A stretch of 64,000 bases of DNA, from NCBI RefSeq assembly GCF_002858765.1, contig NZ_PJRP01000013.1, positions 142,666 to 206,665 of the forward strand, written 5' to 3'. The notes below the pieces were generated by a model. That model did no database searches, was not told the origin of the DNA, and saw only the letters and a program-made list of their open reading frames with translations. This DNA comes from Cupriavidus pauculus. GTDB taxonomy: Bacteria > Pseudomonadota > Gammaproteobacteria > Burkholderiales > Burkholderiaceae. Shown here piece by piece: positions 35,904 through 44,507 of this stretch; position 1 is the stretch's first letter, and each line of letters begins with the position of its first letter. The position numbers and the translations under genes are program-made.

Positions 35904-35927
35904 CGGGCTATATCCAGGAGGTATTGT

Positions 35928-36851
35928 ATGGAGCTGCGACACCTTCGCTATTTTGTAGCGGTTGCAGAAGAACGGAACTTCACGCGCGCTGCAAAGCGGC
36001 TCCATATTGCGCAACCGCCCCTCAGCCGCCAGATCCAGCAGCTTGAAGAATCACTGGGCGTGCAGTTATTCGAGCGGAACTCCCGGCCGCTCAAGCTCAC
36101 CGAAACGGGCAAGTTTTTCTACTCGCACGCGGTGCATCTCATTGCGCAGACAAACGAACTGGAATCGATGACGCGGCGCGTTGGCAACATCGAGCGCAGC
36201 CTTTCCGTCGGCTTTGTGGGCTCCACGCTCTACGGCATGCTGCCGAAGATCATCCGGCGATTCCGGGACGAGAACAAATCCGTCGAGCTCAGCCTGCACG
36301 AGATGTCGACGATGGATCAGCTTCGCGCGCTCAAGGACGGCCGCATCGATATCGGTTTCGGCCGGATTCGACATGAGGATCCGAACATCCGCCGCGTGAT
36401 TCTGCGCGAGGAGAAAATGATTGTCGCGCTGCCGGTCGGCCATGCGCTCTCGGTATCGAAACCGGTGCTTTCGCTTCGGGACCTCATCTACGAAACGCTG
36501 ATCGTCTTCCCGAAAGCGCCCAGGCCCAGCTATGCCGACCAGGTGCTATCGGCGTTCCAGGAGCGCGCGCTCACGCCGCGCCGCATCTACGAGGTGCGCG
36601 AATTGCAGATTGCATTGGGGCTCGTGGCAGCGGGAGAAGGCATTTCGGTCGTGCCAAGCAGCGTTTATGGGCTGAAGCGCGATGACGTGAGCTATATGGA
36701 ACTCGACGACGCGACCCTGACATCGCCCATCATCATGAGCATGCGCGCGATGGACGAGTCACGGGATATCAAGGAAATGCTGGAACTGATTTATCGCCTC
36801 TACGAGGAAGAGCGGATCACCTACGTACCGCGCGCGGACAAGGGGCAATAG
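35928..36851 (+). CDS. LysR-type regulator of the benzoate/catechol operon (BenM/CatM/CatR-like)
   Basis: 307 residues. The N-terminal winged helix-turn-helix (LRHLRYFVAVAEERNFTRAAKRLHIAQPPLSRQ) is of the BenM/CatM/CbnR subgroup, and the effector domain follows (VGFVGSTLYGMLPKIIRRFRD). Effectors of this subgroup are cis,cis-muconate and sometimes benzoate. It is divergent from catA with a 174-nt shared gap that contains two ATAC-N7-G(T)-type boxes. AGGAGG lies 8 nt before the ATG. It should activate catA-benABCD-benK when muconate accumulates. Confidence 0.92.
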   Translation: MELRHLRYFVAVAEERNFTRAAKRLHIAQPPLSRQIQQLEESLGVQLFERNSRPLKLTETGKFFYSHAVHLIAQTNELESMTRRVGNIERSLSVGFVGSTLYGMLPKIIRRFRDENKSVELSLHEMSTMDQLRALKDGRIDIGFGRIRHEDPNIRRVILREEKMIVALPVGHALSVSKPVLSLRDLIYETLIVFPKAPRPSYADQVLSAFQERALTPRRIYEVRELQIALGLVAAGEGISVVPSSVYGLKRDDVSYMELDDATLTSPIIMSMRAMDESRDIKEMLELIYRLYEEERITYVPRADKGQ

Positions 36852-36936
36852 GACGATGTGGGGATAACGCCCGTTGCGGGTACGCTCCCCTGCTCTCGGC
36901 AACCCTTCCTCGTTTTGATTGGGGAGTGGCGGCGCT

Positions 36937-37656
36937 TTATTGTCCCGCGAGTACCTCGGGATCGATATAACCCGGCACAGCCAGGGAGAGCGTCCGTTTG
37001 AGCGCCTTGCTGCCCGCATCGGCCAGTACCTCGCTTTCTCCAGCTTCCAACGCGTCATAGGTCTGGCTGACAACATCGCGAGGGCTTGCCTTGGGCACAT
37101 CGAAGGCCTTGGTGAGATCGGTATCGACGAATCCGACATGCAACCCGACTACCGAGATACCCCGCTCCTTCAGTTGCGCCCGGATATTGTTCGTATAGCT
37201 CCACGCAGCCGCCTTTGACGCAGAATAAGGGGCCAGCATCGGCACCGTTCGCCAGGTCACGTCAGACAGGACGTTCACGATGGCGCCCCGCCCGTCGTTC
37301 GGTAGCCGAGGCTCGAATGCGCGCGTCACGCGCATGACACCGTAATAGTTCGTCTCGAAGATTCGACGCGCGTGGTCTTCGGCCAGATCGGAAAATGGTG
37401 AGCCGGTGATCTCGGCAATGCCGGCATTATTGACAAGCACGGTGACGTCCTTCGCCATCTCTGCCGCAGCGGCGACCGACGCCGGATCCGTCACGTCCAG
37501 CATGACCGGAACGATGCCCGGCTTGTCGAATGCCGCCGGATTGCGTACGCCGGCATATACCTTCGCCGCACCGCGGGCCACCGCCTCCCGGGCAAATGCG
37601 AGCCCTAGCCCGCGGCTTGCGCCGGTCACGAATACAACAGAACCTTTGATTTTCAT
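36937..37656 (-). CDS. Short-chain dehydrogenase/reductase
   Basis: 239 residues, classical SDR: nucleotide site TGASRGLGLA, NNAG motif, catalytic region with Ser and PYSASKAA. The C-terminus (ALEAGESEVLADAGSKALKRTLSLAVPGY) matches SDRs annotated as NADP-dependent but of unknown substrate. The ATG at 37656 has a good CAGGAG site. It is co-oriented with the NmrA-like gene 228 nt upstream; the gap 37657-37884 shows no terminator. Likely role: reduction of reactive carbonyls, by analogy only. Confidence 0.85.
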   Translation of the reverse strand: MKIKGSVVFVTGASRGLGLAFAREAVARGAAKVYAGVRNPAAFDKPGIVPVMLDVTDPASVAAAAEMAKDVTVLVNNAGIAEITGSPFSDLAEDHARRIFETNYYGVMRVTRAFEPRLPNDGRGAIVNVLSDVTWRTVPMLAPYSASKAAAWSYTNNIRAQLKERGISVVGLHVGFVDTDLTKAFDVPKASPRDVVSQTYDALEAGESEVLADAGSKALKRTLSLAVPGYIDPEVLAGQ

Positions 37657-37884
37657 TTTCAAATCTCCTGGCATGAATCGCCATGCCATCAAAACTGAAC
37701 GCGATGGTTGATATCGGATACCAATTGTCCATGTAGACCAGGCCTATCTCGGGTGCCATCCGTTCGGCGATGCCTCCGCTGGAATGCAGCGCGATGACCT
37801 GTCAGACCAGATCCGCCTTTGGCGGCGGATAACCATACGCGCCGGACCCGACGACTACTTGTGCCCGGATGCCGCTGCGAAAAC

Positions 37885-38766
37885 TTACGCCTGGAATATC
37901 TGGCGATTGGCTTGTACGAATCCGGCTACGGTTTGTGGCAACTGCCCGGTGATGTCTTCGATAACCCCATTGGTGCCAGAGAAAATTCCGTTCTGGTAAT
38001 CGATCGCGGTTTCCAGAAAATGCTGGATCACAAACTCTGGCAGGTCGTACTTCTGCAGATGCTTGCGATATTGCTCGAGCGTTGAAGGCGCGTAGGTGAT
38101 TTCGCGTCCCAGTACCTTGCCAATCTCCGCGGCAATCTCCTGTTGGCTCAACTCCACCGGACCGAACAGGGAGTAGGTCTTGCCGATATGGCCGTCAGGT
38201 TCCGCGAGAATGCTCGCAATCAGACGCGCCTGATCCTCGGCCGCGATCGGCGCATGCCGCCCTTCGCCATAAGGCAGCGTGATCTTGCCTTCCTGTACCA
38301 AGGGATCGAGCACCCAGGGAAAGGTCAGCCATTCCGAGAAGTAGGTCGGGCGAATATGAACCGTCGGCACGCCGGACCAGTCCAGAACGCGTTCGGCAAT
38401 CCAATGATCGCGCGCCGCATGGCTCCTGGAATCTTCTCGCGCCGAAATCTGCGACATCTCGACAACGATCCCGACGCCCGCGCGACGCGCAGCATCGGCG
38501 AAGTACGAGGTCGCCTGGATGTAGCCGGGACGGACCGGATAGCACAGGTAGGCGCCGTCCACCCCATCCAGGGCACGGATCACGTCGTCATGTTCGAGAA
38601 GGTCGCCGACAAAGACTTCGGCCCCTTCTTCGCGCAGCGCGGCACTGCGATCATCTTCCTGATGGACGAAGGCGCGCACTGCGTGGCCCGCGTCGAGCAG
38701 GAATTTCACGGTATAGACGCCGGTCTTGCCCGTGGCGCCAGTAATCAGATATTTACGCTGTTGCAT
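37885..38766 (-). CDS. NmrA-like NAD(P)-binding reductase
   Basis: 293 residues, atypical SDR of the NmrA/QOR2 type: TGATGKTGVYTVKFLLDAGHAVRAFV at the N-terminus, no Tyr-x3-Lys pair in the usual place. Relatives are NAD(P)H-quinone oxidoreductases, azoreductases or redox sensors. The ATG at 38766 was preferred over a TTG at 38778 because GGAG lies 6 nt before it. It follows the TetR gene by 34 nt and is probably in one transcript with it, hence under the palindromic operator at 39409. Confidence 0.85.
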   Translation of the reverse strand: MQQRKYLITGATGKTGVYTVKFLLDAGHAVRAFVHQEDDRSAALREEGAEVFVGDLLEHDDVIRALDGVDGAYLCYPVRPGYIQATSYFADAARRAGVGIVVEMSQISAREDSRSHAARDHWIAERVLDWSGVPTVHIRPTYFSEWLTFPWVLDPLVQEGKITLPYGEGRHAPIAAEDQARLIASILAEPDGHIGKTYSLFGPVELSQQEIAAEIGKVLGREITYAPSTLEQYRKHLQKYDLPEFVIQHFLETAIDYQNGIFSGTNGVIEDITGQLPQTVAGFVQANRQIFQA

Positions 38767-38800
38767 GAATTGCTCCAATCTGTGAATGTGTCCGACAGGT

Positions 38801-39373
38801 TTACATCGCCCCGAGGTGCTGCTTCACATCCTCCAGAATGGCCGCTGAAGCGTCGGTATCTTCAACGACTCGTGACATCGTGATGGCGCCAATCATGGCC
38901 GCCAGCGTGAAAACGGCAGCGGACCTGGCCTCCTGCTGCGGCTTGCGCCCCATCTGCTTCGCCAGCACTTCCACCAGATCATCGAAACCCTGCGCGGCGG
39001 CCGCCCGCGTTTGCTTGTCGGCCCTGGCCAGTTCGCTTCCCATGGCTGCCAGCGGACATCCGCCTGTCGGCGTATCGCGGTGGGCTTCGGACACATAGGC
39101 CTCCACCACGGCCGCAAAGCCATTGGCGCGCTGACCTTCGCGAACGACGGTTGCGAGCCCATCGATCACCTCGGTCATTGCCCGCGCGCACGCTTCGGCC
39201 ACCAGTTGGTCCTTGGAAGCAAAGTGGCGATAGAAGCCGCCTTGCGTCAGGCCCAGCGGGGTCATCACGTCGTTCAGCCCCGTTGCCTGGATGCCGTTCA
39301 GCCGGAACTCTCGGGCCGCCGCATCGACGATGCGCCGCCGTGTTTCCGCAGTCTCAACCTTCGTCTTCCTCAT
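38801..39373 (-). CDS. TetR/AcrR-family repressor
   Basis: 190 residues. The N-terminal helix-turn-helix (RRRIVDAAAREFRLNGIQATGLNDVMTPLGLTQGGFYRHFASKDQLV) is typical of TetR proteins of the YxaF/LmrA or NemR-like kind. TPTGGCPLAAMGSEL contains a Cys that in some relatives senses electrophiles. A perfect palindrome covers its own promoter, so autorepression is expected. Target genes are probably itself plus the NmrA-like reductase and SDR downstream. Confidence 0.92.
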   Translation of the reverse strand: MRKTKVETAETRRRIVDAAAREFRLNGIQATGLNDVMTPLGLTQGGFYRHFASKDQLVAEACARAMTEVIDGLATVVREGQRANGFAAVVEAYVSEAHRDTPTGGCPLAAMGSELARADKQTRAAAAQGFDDLVEVLAKQMGRKPQQEARSAAVFTLAAMIGAITMSRVVEDTDASAAILEDVKQHLGAM

Positions 39374-39408
39374 CTCGGCACCTCGTTGTGGGTGGTCGCT
39401 AACCAGCT

Positions 39409-39434
39409 AAATAGATGGTAGTCACCATCTATTT
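39409..39434 (-). promoter_or_regulatory. Perfect 26-bp operator of the TetR gene
   Basis: AAATAGATGGT and ACCATCTATTT form an 11-bp perfect inverted repeat with a 4-bp spacer. It covers the spacer and -10 of the promoter below, as expected for a TetR repressor site. Confidence 0.88.
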
Positions 39435-39443
39435 GAAAGTCAA
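39415..39443 (-). promoter_or_regulatory. Sigma70 promoter of the TetR transcript
   Basis: On the minus strand TTGACT (39438-39443) and TACCAT (39415-39420) are 17 nt apart. The -35 is strong and the -10 lies inside the operator. Confidence 0.6.
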
Positions 39444-39481
39444 GAACGGATGGTCAATCGCCCAGAAGTGCCGCTTGCGGC

Positions 39482-40099
39482 TTACGAAAAGGCTTTGAGC
39501 CCGCGAACCACGGCAGGCCGCGCGGCGACACTCTCAAACCAGCGCGCCAGGGCAGGATGGCTCGCCCACGCGATATCGTCGCGACATGCGTTGGCGATCG
39601 TGAATGCCGAAATGTCAGCCAAAGAGAAGTCGCGGCCTGCCATGTACGGTGTCTCGCCAAGGAATTGTTCCGACGCGACAAGCGCGGCCATTGCCGCCGC
39701 ATTGATCGGTGCGGCAATGGCCGTGCTCATGCCCATCTGCTCAAGCCGGAATGCACTGTGGCTGACCGCGATGACATCCGTCAGGAAGTAGAAGAACCGC
39801 TCGTAGACCCGGGCTCGCGCCACTGGATCCACGGACAGGAGTCGATGACCAGATCGCTCCGCCGCAAAGAACATGATGGCGTTGGATTGCGTCAGAACGA
39901 ACGCCCCTTCGTTCCGATGCTCGACGAGAACCGGCACTTTGCCGAACGCATTCAGCGCCCTGTGCTGGGCGCCCTGCTGCTCGCCCGAGGCCAGGTCGAC
40001 AGGCTTCACCCCATACGGTACGCCCGCTTCTTCAAGCGCAATGGCCGCACGAATGCAGTTGCCAGTCAGCGCACCATGGAGTTCGATCAGGTTTGGCAT
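39482..40099 (-). CDS. Glutathione S-transferase family protein
   Basis: 205 residues. A thioredoxin-like N-terminal domain (LIELHGALTGNCIRAAIALEEAGVPYGVKPVDL, with FGKVPVL and QSNAIMFF as the cis-Pro and glutathione gamma-Glu motifs) is followed by a helical domain with the GRDFSLADISAF N-capping motif. It conjugates or reduces electrophiles with glutathione. It reads in the same direction as TetR and lies upstream of it, outside the operator, and is divergent from the ArsR-like gene. The 247-nt gap 40100-40346 shows only a -10-like TATACT at 40311. Confidence 0.9.
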   Translation of the reverse strand: MPNLIELHGALTGNCIRAAIALEEAGVPYGVKPVDLASGEQQGAQHRALNAFGKVPVLVEHRNEGAFVLTQSNAIMFFAAERSGHRLLSVDPVARARVYERFFYFLTDVIAVSHSAFRLEQMGMSTAIAAPINAAAMAALVASEQFLGETPYMAGRDFSLADISAFTIANACRDDIAWASHPALARWFESVAARPAVVRGLKAFS

Positions 40100-40346
40100 G
40101 AGATGGATCCTCAACAGTCAATAACGCGCTTTGCGATGTGTCTGCACAGCGCCGGAACGGCGCCTGCATGTCGATGCCGACTCAAGTTTGTTCCACGTCC
40201 TTTTTGGGCCGCCAGAACGGCCTCCGCCCGAGAGGCGATTGCGTCTCTTGGCAAGAACACTGGCTAGTCAGGACTTGGTTTCCTCTGCTCAATTTCATCC
40301 CCAAATTGCCTATACTTGCATCCGTCCCTTCACCCACCCATGAACT

Positions 40347-41036
40347 ATGGAATATGCACCAGGCATCAGCCAGCTGGCCGGTCTGCTGGCTGACCCCGGC
40401 CGCGCGACGATGCTTTGGGCGCTGATGGATGGTAGCGCCCGGCCAGCTGGCGAGCTTGCGCTGATTGCCGGACTGTCGGCGTCGTCCACCAGTGGCCATC
40501 TGGCCCGGCTGTCCGAAGGCGGGCTGCTGGTGGTGGAATCGCGCGGACGCAACCGCTACTACCGGCTGGCGGCGCCGGAGATCGGCGTGGCCATCGAGGC
40601 GCTGGCCACGGCGTCGCTGGTCAGCCAGCCGCCGCGCCTGCGGGCCGTGCCCGTTTCGCGTGGCACGCCGCCGGCGCTCAGGCAGGCAAGAACGTGTTAT
40701 GACCATCTGGCCGGCGAACTTGCGGTGGGTCTGTTCGAGCGAATGTCGCAGGCGGGTTGGCTGGCCGTGGATGGCACACGGGTCGACCTGACTGGCGACG
40801 GGACGCAAGCCATGGCACAACTGGGTATCGACCTGGACGCCACGCGGCGCAAGCGCCGTCAATTTGCCTGTACCTGCCCCGACTGGAGCGAGCGCAAGCC
40901 GCATCTGGGCGGCGCGCTGGGTGCGGCCTTGCTGGAAACCATGCTGGAGAACGGCTGGATCGAGCCTACCCAGGCGTCGCGGGCATTGCGCGTGACGCCG
41001 TGGGGGCATCGCGAGATCGGGAAAGTGGCCGCATGA
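40347..41036 (+). CDS. ArsR-family winged-helix regulator with a long C-terminal domain
   Basis: 229 residues, about twice the size of a classic ArsR protein. The first 95 residues are the winged helix (ISQLAGLLADPGRATMLWALMDG...SASSTSGHLARLSEGGLLVVESRGRNRYYRL). The C-terminal part has a helical segment and a CTCPDWSERKPHLGGALG block with two Cys and a His that is shared by a subgroup of ArsR-like regulators of unknown signal. There is no obvious ribosome site before the ATG. It is 31 nt from the next gene. Confidence 0.85.
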   Translation: MEYAPGISQLAGLLADPGRATMLWALMDGSARPAGELALIAGLSASSTSGHLARLSEGGLLVVESRGRNRYYRLAAPEIGVAIEALATASLVSQPPRLRAVPVSRGTPPALRQARTCYDHLAGELAVGLFERMSQAGWLAVDGTRVDLTGDGTQAMAQLGIDLDATRRKRRQFACTCPDWSERKPHLGGALGAALLETMLENGWIEPTQASRALRVTPWGHREIGKVAA

Positions 41037-41067
41037 CGGGAGCCACCGGGCCACAAAGGAGCCACAG

Positions 41068-41574
41068 ATGGCAATAGAACTGGACGACGACGCGCAGGAC
41101 GCCGTGAGCCGGCTGTTCGCACTGATCAATCTGGGAGACACCCAGCAGACCACGCGTCATCTGGCGCTGTTCGAGGAAGCGCTGGAAGACGCCGAGGAAG
41201 ACGAGGCCGACGCCGAGATGCTGTTCTTCCAGATCAAGGAGATCATCGACTGGGAATCAGGCTTCTATGTCGACTGGAAGGACGTCGAGTCCTTTATCGG
41301 CTGCCTCAACCAGCTGTGCGAGCGCATCGATCTGGAGATCGAGTGGGGCACCGACGACACCGAGGACGAGGATTTCCTGGAAGGCACCAGCGTGCCAGAG
41401 TTGATGGAACTGGCCACCGACCAGCTGCGCGTGGCCGGCTACACGCTGTGGAACTGGGATACCGGCGGCGACGCGTACGCGGGCTGGATCACACGCAGCG
41501 AAGACGACGACGAAATGCTGGAGATTGCCGACACGCTCAGCTTCGACCTGCGCTCCGGCGACCAGCCTTACTGA
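41068..41574 (+). CDS. Acidic hypothetical protein, DUF6630-like
   Basis: 168 residues, very acidic, no signal or membrane segment. The core FFQIKEIIDWESGFYVDWKDVESFIGCLNQLCERI resembles a family I know as DUF6630, which has no known function; this assignment is from memory and uncertain. AAAGGAG precedes the ATG. It may be co-transcribed with the ArsR-like gene just upstream. Confidence 0.75.
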   Translation: MAIELDDDAQDAVSRLFALINLGDTQQTTRHLALFEEALEDAEEDEADAEMLFFQIKEIIDWESGFYVDWKDVESFIGCLNQLCERIDLEIEWGTDDTEDEDFLEGTSVPELMELATDQLRVAGYTLWNWDTGGDAYAGWITRSEDDDEMLEIADTLSFDLRSGDQPY

Positions 41575-41613
41575 ATCGCGCGACTTTCCAGACCGGCGGC
41601 GGGCACCGGCCCG

Positions 41614-42609
41614 TCACTCGAGCGTGAGGATCGTGGCCGTGGCTTCGTCGTCTTCCAGCGCTTCGGCGTCCGGCAGCAAGGTAGCGCCCAGGCGCGATGC
41701 GGGGCGACGCGCGTTTTCCGGCACACCCAGCGTTTCTTCCAGGGCATTCAGGAAGGCACGCACGCTGGCCGGCATCAGCTTGCGCGCGGGCATCAGCACA
41801 TAGACCTTGAGCGGTGACGACGAATAGCCGGGCAGCACCCGCACCAGTTGGCCCTGCACCAGTTGCTCGTGAACGAAGCGCGGCGACAGGCGCGTAACAC
41901 CCAGGCCGTCGACCGCCGCCTTCAGCCGCACCTCGGCGTTGTGCGTGCAGATGCGCGGTTCCACGTCGAGCGAGAACGTCTCCACGCCGTCGCGCAGGAA
42001 TTCCCAGTGCGAATCGTCCAGGTTGCCGACTGTGGGCCAGCCTTGCAGGTCTTGCGGAGCGCGCGGCAATCCACGCTCGCGGATCAGCGACGGCGCCGCA
42101 TAGAACGCGCGCTCGATCAGCACCACGCGCTTGCTGGCAAACGAGCTGTCGCTCAGGCTCGTATCCGTCATCACGAAGGCCAGGTCATAGCCATGGCGGA
42201 TCAGGTCGGGCTGGTCCCAGTTCATGTCCAGCTGCACGCGCAGCGACGGATGCTGCTTGAGCAGCCGGTTCACCGTCGGCGACAGGTGCTGCGAACCCAC
42301 CTCGTAGGGCGTGGCGATACGGATCGAGCCACTGACTTCGGCGCTGACGGAGGCAGCCTCGGCGCTGATCTCGCGCAGCGCGCCGAACAATGGCGCCACG
42401 CGGTCGTAGAGTTGCTGGCCGCGCTGGGTGACGCGCACGCGCCGCGTGGTGCGCTCGAACAGTCGCACACCAAGCTGGCCTTCCAGCCGCGCCACCGCAG
42501 CGCTGGCCGATGACTTCGGGACTTCGGCCAGTTCGGCCCCCTGCGTGAAGCCGCCCCCTTCCACCACACGGCAGAAGATTTCCCAGTCCTTCCAGTCAAT
42601 CGTTTTCAT
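41614..42609 (-). CDS. LysR-family regulator
   Basis: 331 residues. The N-terminal helix-turn-helix (WEIFCRVVEGGGFTQGAELAEVPKSSASAAVARLEGQLGVRLFERTTRRVRVT) is typical. The effector domain ends with an acidic extra tail (DAEALEDDEATATILTLE). It is divergent from the PepSY/cytochrome b561 genes, with two inverted repeats in the gap near its own start. Target and effector are unknown. Confidence 0.9.
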   Translation of the reverse strand: MKTIDWKDWEIFCRVVEGGGFTQGAELAEVPKSSASAAVARLEGQLGVRLFERTTRRVRVTQRGQQLYDRVAPLFGALREISAEAASVSAEVSGSIRIATPYEVGSQHLSPTVNRLLKQHPSLRVQLDMNWDQPDLIRHGYDLAFVMTDTSLSDSSFASKRVVLIERAFYAAPSLIRERGLPRAPQDLQGWPTVGNLDDSHWEFLRDGVETFSLDVEPRICTHNAEVRLKAAVDGLGVTRLSPRFVHEQLVQGQLVRVLPGYSSSPLKVYVLMPARKLMPASVRAFLNALEETLGVPENARRPASRLGATLLPDAEALEDDEATATILTLE

Positions 42610-42660
42610 ACGAAACCTTTCCGAAGCTCGACATCGGGAAAACCCTTACCCGATGGGCCG

Positions 42661-42711
42661 CGATTGTCCCACAAGACGAACAATCGTGAAGTCCCTGTGC
42701 AAAGTAGGGAC
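42661..42711. promoter_or_regulatory. Two adjacent inverted repeats, candidate LysR operators
   Basis: CGATTGT (42661-42667) and ACAATCG (42680-42686) pair perfectly with a 12-nt spacer. GTCCCT (42691-42696) and AGGGAC (42706-42711) pair with a 9-nt spacer. Both lie 50-100 nt before the leftward LysR gene, a usual place for autoregulation. Confidence 0.5.
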
Positions 42712-42791
42712 ATTACGAGAACGTGGCATAGACGTGACATTCGCAACTGCTGTGTCATCGCAGCCACGGTGCAGATCGGGAAAACCTACAT

Positions 42792-42806
42792 TGAGAATCG
42801 ATCTCA
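42792..42806 (+). promoter_or_regulatory. Fur-box-like sequence before the PepSY gene
   Basis: TGAGAATCGATCTCA agrees with the 7-1-7 Fur consensus TGATAATCATTATCA at 11 of 15 positions. It is 60 nt before the PepSY start. Confidence 0.4.
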
Positions 42807-42865
42807 TTAGACTCTACGATTCACACACGTCGCCCAGATGGGCTTTTTGTCCGAGGAGTTGAGCC

Positions 42866-43132
42866 ATGCACAAGATCGTCGCCGCAGCCTTTGTCGGCCT
42901 GTTCTCCACCGCCGCGTTCGCGGGTGCCAATTGCGAGAAACATCCGAAGTCCGAATGGATGCCTGAGGCGGATGCCAAGGCCAAGATCGAGGCCCAGGGC
43001 TACAACATCAAGAAGTTCAAGGTCGACGGCAACTGCTACGAGATCTACGGCACCACGAAGGACGGCAAGAAAGCCGAGATCTACTTCGACACCAAGACGC
43101 TGGACATCGTCAAATCCGAAATCGGCAAGTAA
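42866..43132 (+). CDS. Small periplasmic PepSY-domain protein
   Basis: 88 residues. A signal peptide (MHKIVAAAFVGLFSTAAFAG) precedes one PepSY domain (PEADAKAKIEAQGYNIKKFKVDGNCYEIYGT... KKAEIYFDTKTLDIVK). Such proteins are commonly paired with cytochrome b561 genes and may modulate or sense. The two Cys (NCEKH, NCYEI) could form a disulfide. GAGGAG precedes the ATG. The next gene begins 2 nt after the stop. Confidence 0.88.
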   Translation: MHKIVAAAFVGLFSTAAFAGANCEKHPKSEWMPEADAKAKIEAQGYNIKKFKVDGNCYEIYGTTKDGKKAEIYFDTKTLDIVKSEIGK

Positions 43133-43134
43133 GC

Positions 43135-43695
43135 ATGGCAACCCCGGCGGATCGCGTGCATGCGCGCGACACGATTCGCGTCTGGGACCTGGCCGTCCGC
43201 TTCACGCACTGGAGCGTGGCGGCCATCGTCTGCTATGACCTGATCGACGATTCAGGCGACCAGGTGCATCGCGTGCTGGGCTATGTGGCCGCCGGGCTGG
43301 TGCTGTTCCGCGTGGTCTGGGGCTTTGTCGGCACGGAACACGCGCGCTTTCAGGCCTGGTGGCCACGTGCCGCCGGCGTACTGGCCTATGGCCGCGCGCT
43401 GATGCGCGGCCGTGCGCCGCGCTTCATCAGCCATACCCCGCTGGGTGCGGTGATGATGCTCGCGATGTGGTCACTGATCCTGGCGCTGGCCATCACTGGC
43501 TGGATGTCGCGGCTCGACCCCTTCTGGGGCGAGGACTGGCCCATCGACATTCATCGCTGGCTGTCGAATACGCTGCTTGGCCTGGTGGCGCTGCACGTGG
43601 TCGCGGCCGTCGCGATGAGCCTCAAGGGCCGAGAAAACCTGATCGCCGCGATGCTTACCGGACGCAAGCGCCGCGACACCGACCACCCCTCCTGA
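43135..43695 (+). CDS. Cytochrome b561-family membrane protein
   Basis: 186 residues with four membrane helices and heme-ligand His in RFTHWSVA, VHRVLGY, SHTPLG and LVALHVVAA, the pattern of di-heme b561 proteins that move electrons between quinone and periplasmic partners. It is coupled to the PepSY gene. Its partner oxidant or reductant is not visible here. Confidence 0.88.
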   Translation: MATPADRVHARDTIRVWDLAVRFTHWSVAAIVCYDLIDDSGDQVHRVLGYVAAGLVLFRVVWGFVGTEHARFQAWWPRAAGVLAYGRALMRGRAPRFISHTPLGAVMMLAMWSLILALAITGWMSRLDPFWGEDWPIDIHRWLSNTLLGLVALHVVAAVAMSLKGRENLIAAMLTGRKRRDTDHPS

Positions 43696-43800
43696 GAATC
43701 CTGATCGTCGAGCTTTCGGAATTGCCACTCGCTGCCTACGATGGTTGCCAACGCCGCTATGCGTGCGAGGCCGCGGCGCCAACCAACCCGGAGAACGACA

Positions 43801-44481
43801 ATGAAGATCCTGATGGTGCTCACGTCGCATGACAAGCTTGGCAACACGGGCAAGAAGACCGGCTTCTGGCTCGAGGAATTCGCCGCGCCGTACTACGTGT
43901 TCAAGGATGCCGGCGTCGACGTCACGCTGGCGACACCCAAGGGCGGCCAGCCGCCGATCGACCCCAAGAGCGACGAACCCGACTTCAAGACCGACGCCAC
44001 GCGCCGGTTCCAGGGCGACCCCGCCGCCCAGAAACACCTGGCGTCCACGCTGACGCTGGACCAGGTCAAGGCCGACGACTTCGACGCGGTCTTCTATCCC
44101 GGCGGCCACGGCCCGCTGTGGGACCTGACCGAGGACAAGCGATCGATTGCACTGATCGAAGCGTTCGACCGCGCCGGCAAGCCCATGGCCCTGGTTTGCC
44201 ATGCGCCCGGGGTGCTGCGCCATGTGAAGCGCGCCGACGGAGAACCGCTGGTCAAGGGTCGCAAGGTCACGGGCTTCACCAATACCGAGGAAGAGGCCGT
44301 GCAGTTGACCAACGTGGTGCCGTATCTGGTGGAGGACGTACTCAAGGCGAACGGCGGACAGTTCTCGCGCACCGATGACTGGGGCAGCTACGCCGTGGTC
44401 GATGGGCTACTGGTCACCGGACAGAATCCCGCGTCGTCCGAGGCTGGCGCACATGAACTGCTGAAACTGCTGAAGAAGTAA
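43801..44481 (+). CDS. DJ-1/PfpI family protein, Hsp31-like (type 1 glutamine amidotransferase fold)
   Basis: 226 residues. The nucleophile elbow ALVCHAPG holds the reactive Cys, and the conserved acid is in the FYPGGHGPLWDL region. TGFWLEEFAAPYYVFKDAGVDV is typical of the Hsp31/YedU-like and glyoxalase III-like branch. It may detoxify glyoxal compounds or repair glycated molecules. The ATG at 43801 has a GGAG site; it is 105 nt after the cytochrome gene. Confidence 0.88.
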   Translation: MKILMVLTSHDKLGNTGKKTGFWLEEFAAPYYVFKDAGVDVTLATPKGGQPPIDPKSDEPDFKTDATRRFQGDPAAQKHLASTLTLDQVKADDFDAVFYPGGHGPLWDLTEDKRSIALIEAFDRAGKPMALVCHAPGVLRHVKRADGEPLVKGRKVTGFTNTEEEAVQLTNVVPYLVEDVLKANGGQFSRTDDWGSYAVVDGLLVTGQNPASSEAGAHELLKLLKK

Positions 44482-44507
44482 CCGCAGGTCCGCCGCGCCT
44501 GCGCACA

